A stretch of DNA of 41,526 nucleotides from an uncultured Alphaproteobacteria bacterium (GTDB lineage: Bacteria; Pseudomonadota; Alphaproteobacteria; RF32; CAG-239): the NCBI GenBank assembly GCA_944391435.1, contig CALXTP010000027.1, forward strand, positions 1 to 41,526. Direction: 5' to 3'. How positions within the stretch are numbered: position 1 is the stretch's first letter; each line of letters begins with the position of its first letter. Below the pieces are notes generated by a model that ran no database searches, was not told the origin of the DNA, and was given only the letters and a program-made list of their open reading frames with translations. The position numbers were made by a program, and so were the translations under genes. Shown in pieces: positions 41,314-41,526 of this stretch.

Positions 41314-41526
41314 CACCGGCAGGGACGAGGCAAGCAAGAAAGCTTGAGAAGTTGTTGCGGTCAAGAGAGTACCTGAAGCGAGAGCTGAGGGGTAAGCTGA
41401 GAAGCTGTTATAAGAGATAGTAGATAAGAAGAGAGGATATGTAGGCAGTATATGTAATAAATGTCTACATATCAAAGGAACCTAGAGCAAACTTTGAGAA
41501 TAGACAGGATGAGAACTCATAAATAA
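41314..41526 (+). other. Structured noncoding leader, partial
   Basis: No open frame of note. Hairpins: CAAGC/GCTTG near 41331-41346, a perfect 9-bp stem GATATGTAG (41436-41444) / CTACATATC (41465-41473), and ATGAG/CTCAT at 41509-41520. A promoter this strong feeding structured RNA suggests an rRNA operon leader or another stable RNA, but no 16S start is reached before the window ends. Confidence 0.5.

Noticed and set aside
1-41526. CRISPR array, insertion sequence or tRNA gene
   Set aside because: No regularly spaced repeats, transposase motifs, terminal repeats or T-loop signatures were seen by eye.

Overview
This is an AT-rich bacterial chromosome segment that uses the standard code, since TGA serves as a normal stop in several genes. 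Gene content and order point to an alphaproteobacterium. The supporting blocks are the 4.5S RNA gene just before dnaX-ybaB-recR, a LppC-like lipoprotein divergent from rsmI-yraN, and SPOR-nagZ-tatA-like. The tandem array of VirB6-like genes recalls the rvhB6 array of Rickettsiales. An uncultured host- or gut-associated lineage is likely, but that is inference and no 16S sequence is visible.

Left half (about 1-22.5 kb) is mostly housekeeping. It holds recX / hslO, a lipoprotein, apaG behind a leader that could hide its ribosome site, and a ManC-type cupin. These are followed by ptsP (EI-Ntr), a rodZ-like gene, prfA, a Gfo/Idh oxidoreductase and truA, convergent with yraN-rsmI. Next come the LppC-like lipoprotein, ffs (SRP RNA) and dnaX, which has two A10 tracts that could yield a short gamma form, then ybaB and recR. 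The block ends with a PhoB-like regulator and rpe, a ferritin-like gene, a XerC/D recombinase, rpmG (55 codons), a PDZ-less S41 peptidase, xthA, a SPOR protein, nagZ and a TatA-like gene.

Right half (22.6-41.05 kb) is an accessory envelope region, almost all on the minus strand. In transcription order it encodes a small lipoprotein, an alpha/beta-hydrolase-fold protein lacking its nucleophilic serine and a small two-helix membrane protein. Five VirB6-like units in six ORFs follow; one unit is split into two ORFs, each with its own signal peptide, and two units carry long C-terminal extensions. After these come a double-HTH regulator with an S24-like tail and a 1004-residue acidic protein ending in Trp-rich repeats. 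The last three genes encode a small acidic protein, a secretin-like lipoprotein and a single-pass membrane protein. No VirB4, VirB8-11 or VirD4 gene is visible. The region therefore looks like the membrane-channel part of a type IV secretion-related machine, possibly combined with a secretin-like outer-membrane component. This is the best candidate for a poorly described system.

Right edge (41.28 kb onward): a consensus promoter reads rightward into more than 200 nt of structured noncoding sequence that runs off the window, most likely a stable-RNA (perhaps rRNA) leader. I saw no tRNA gene, insertion sequence, CRISPR array or phage module.
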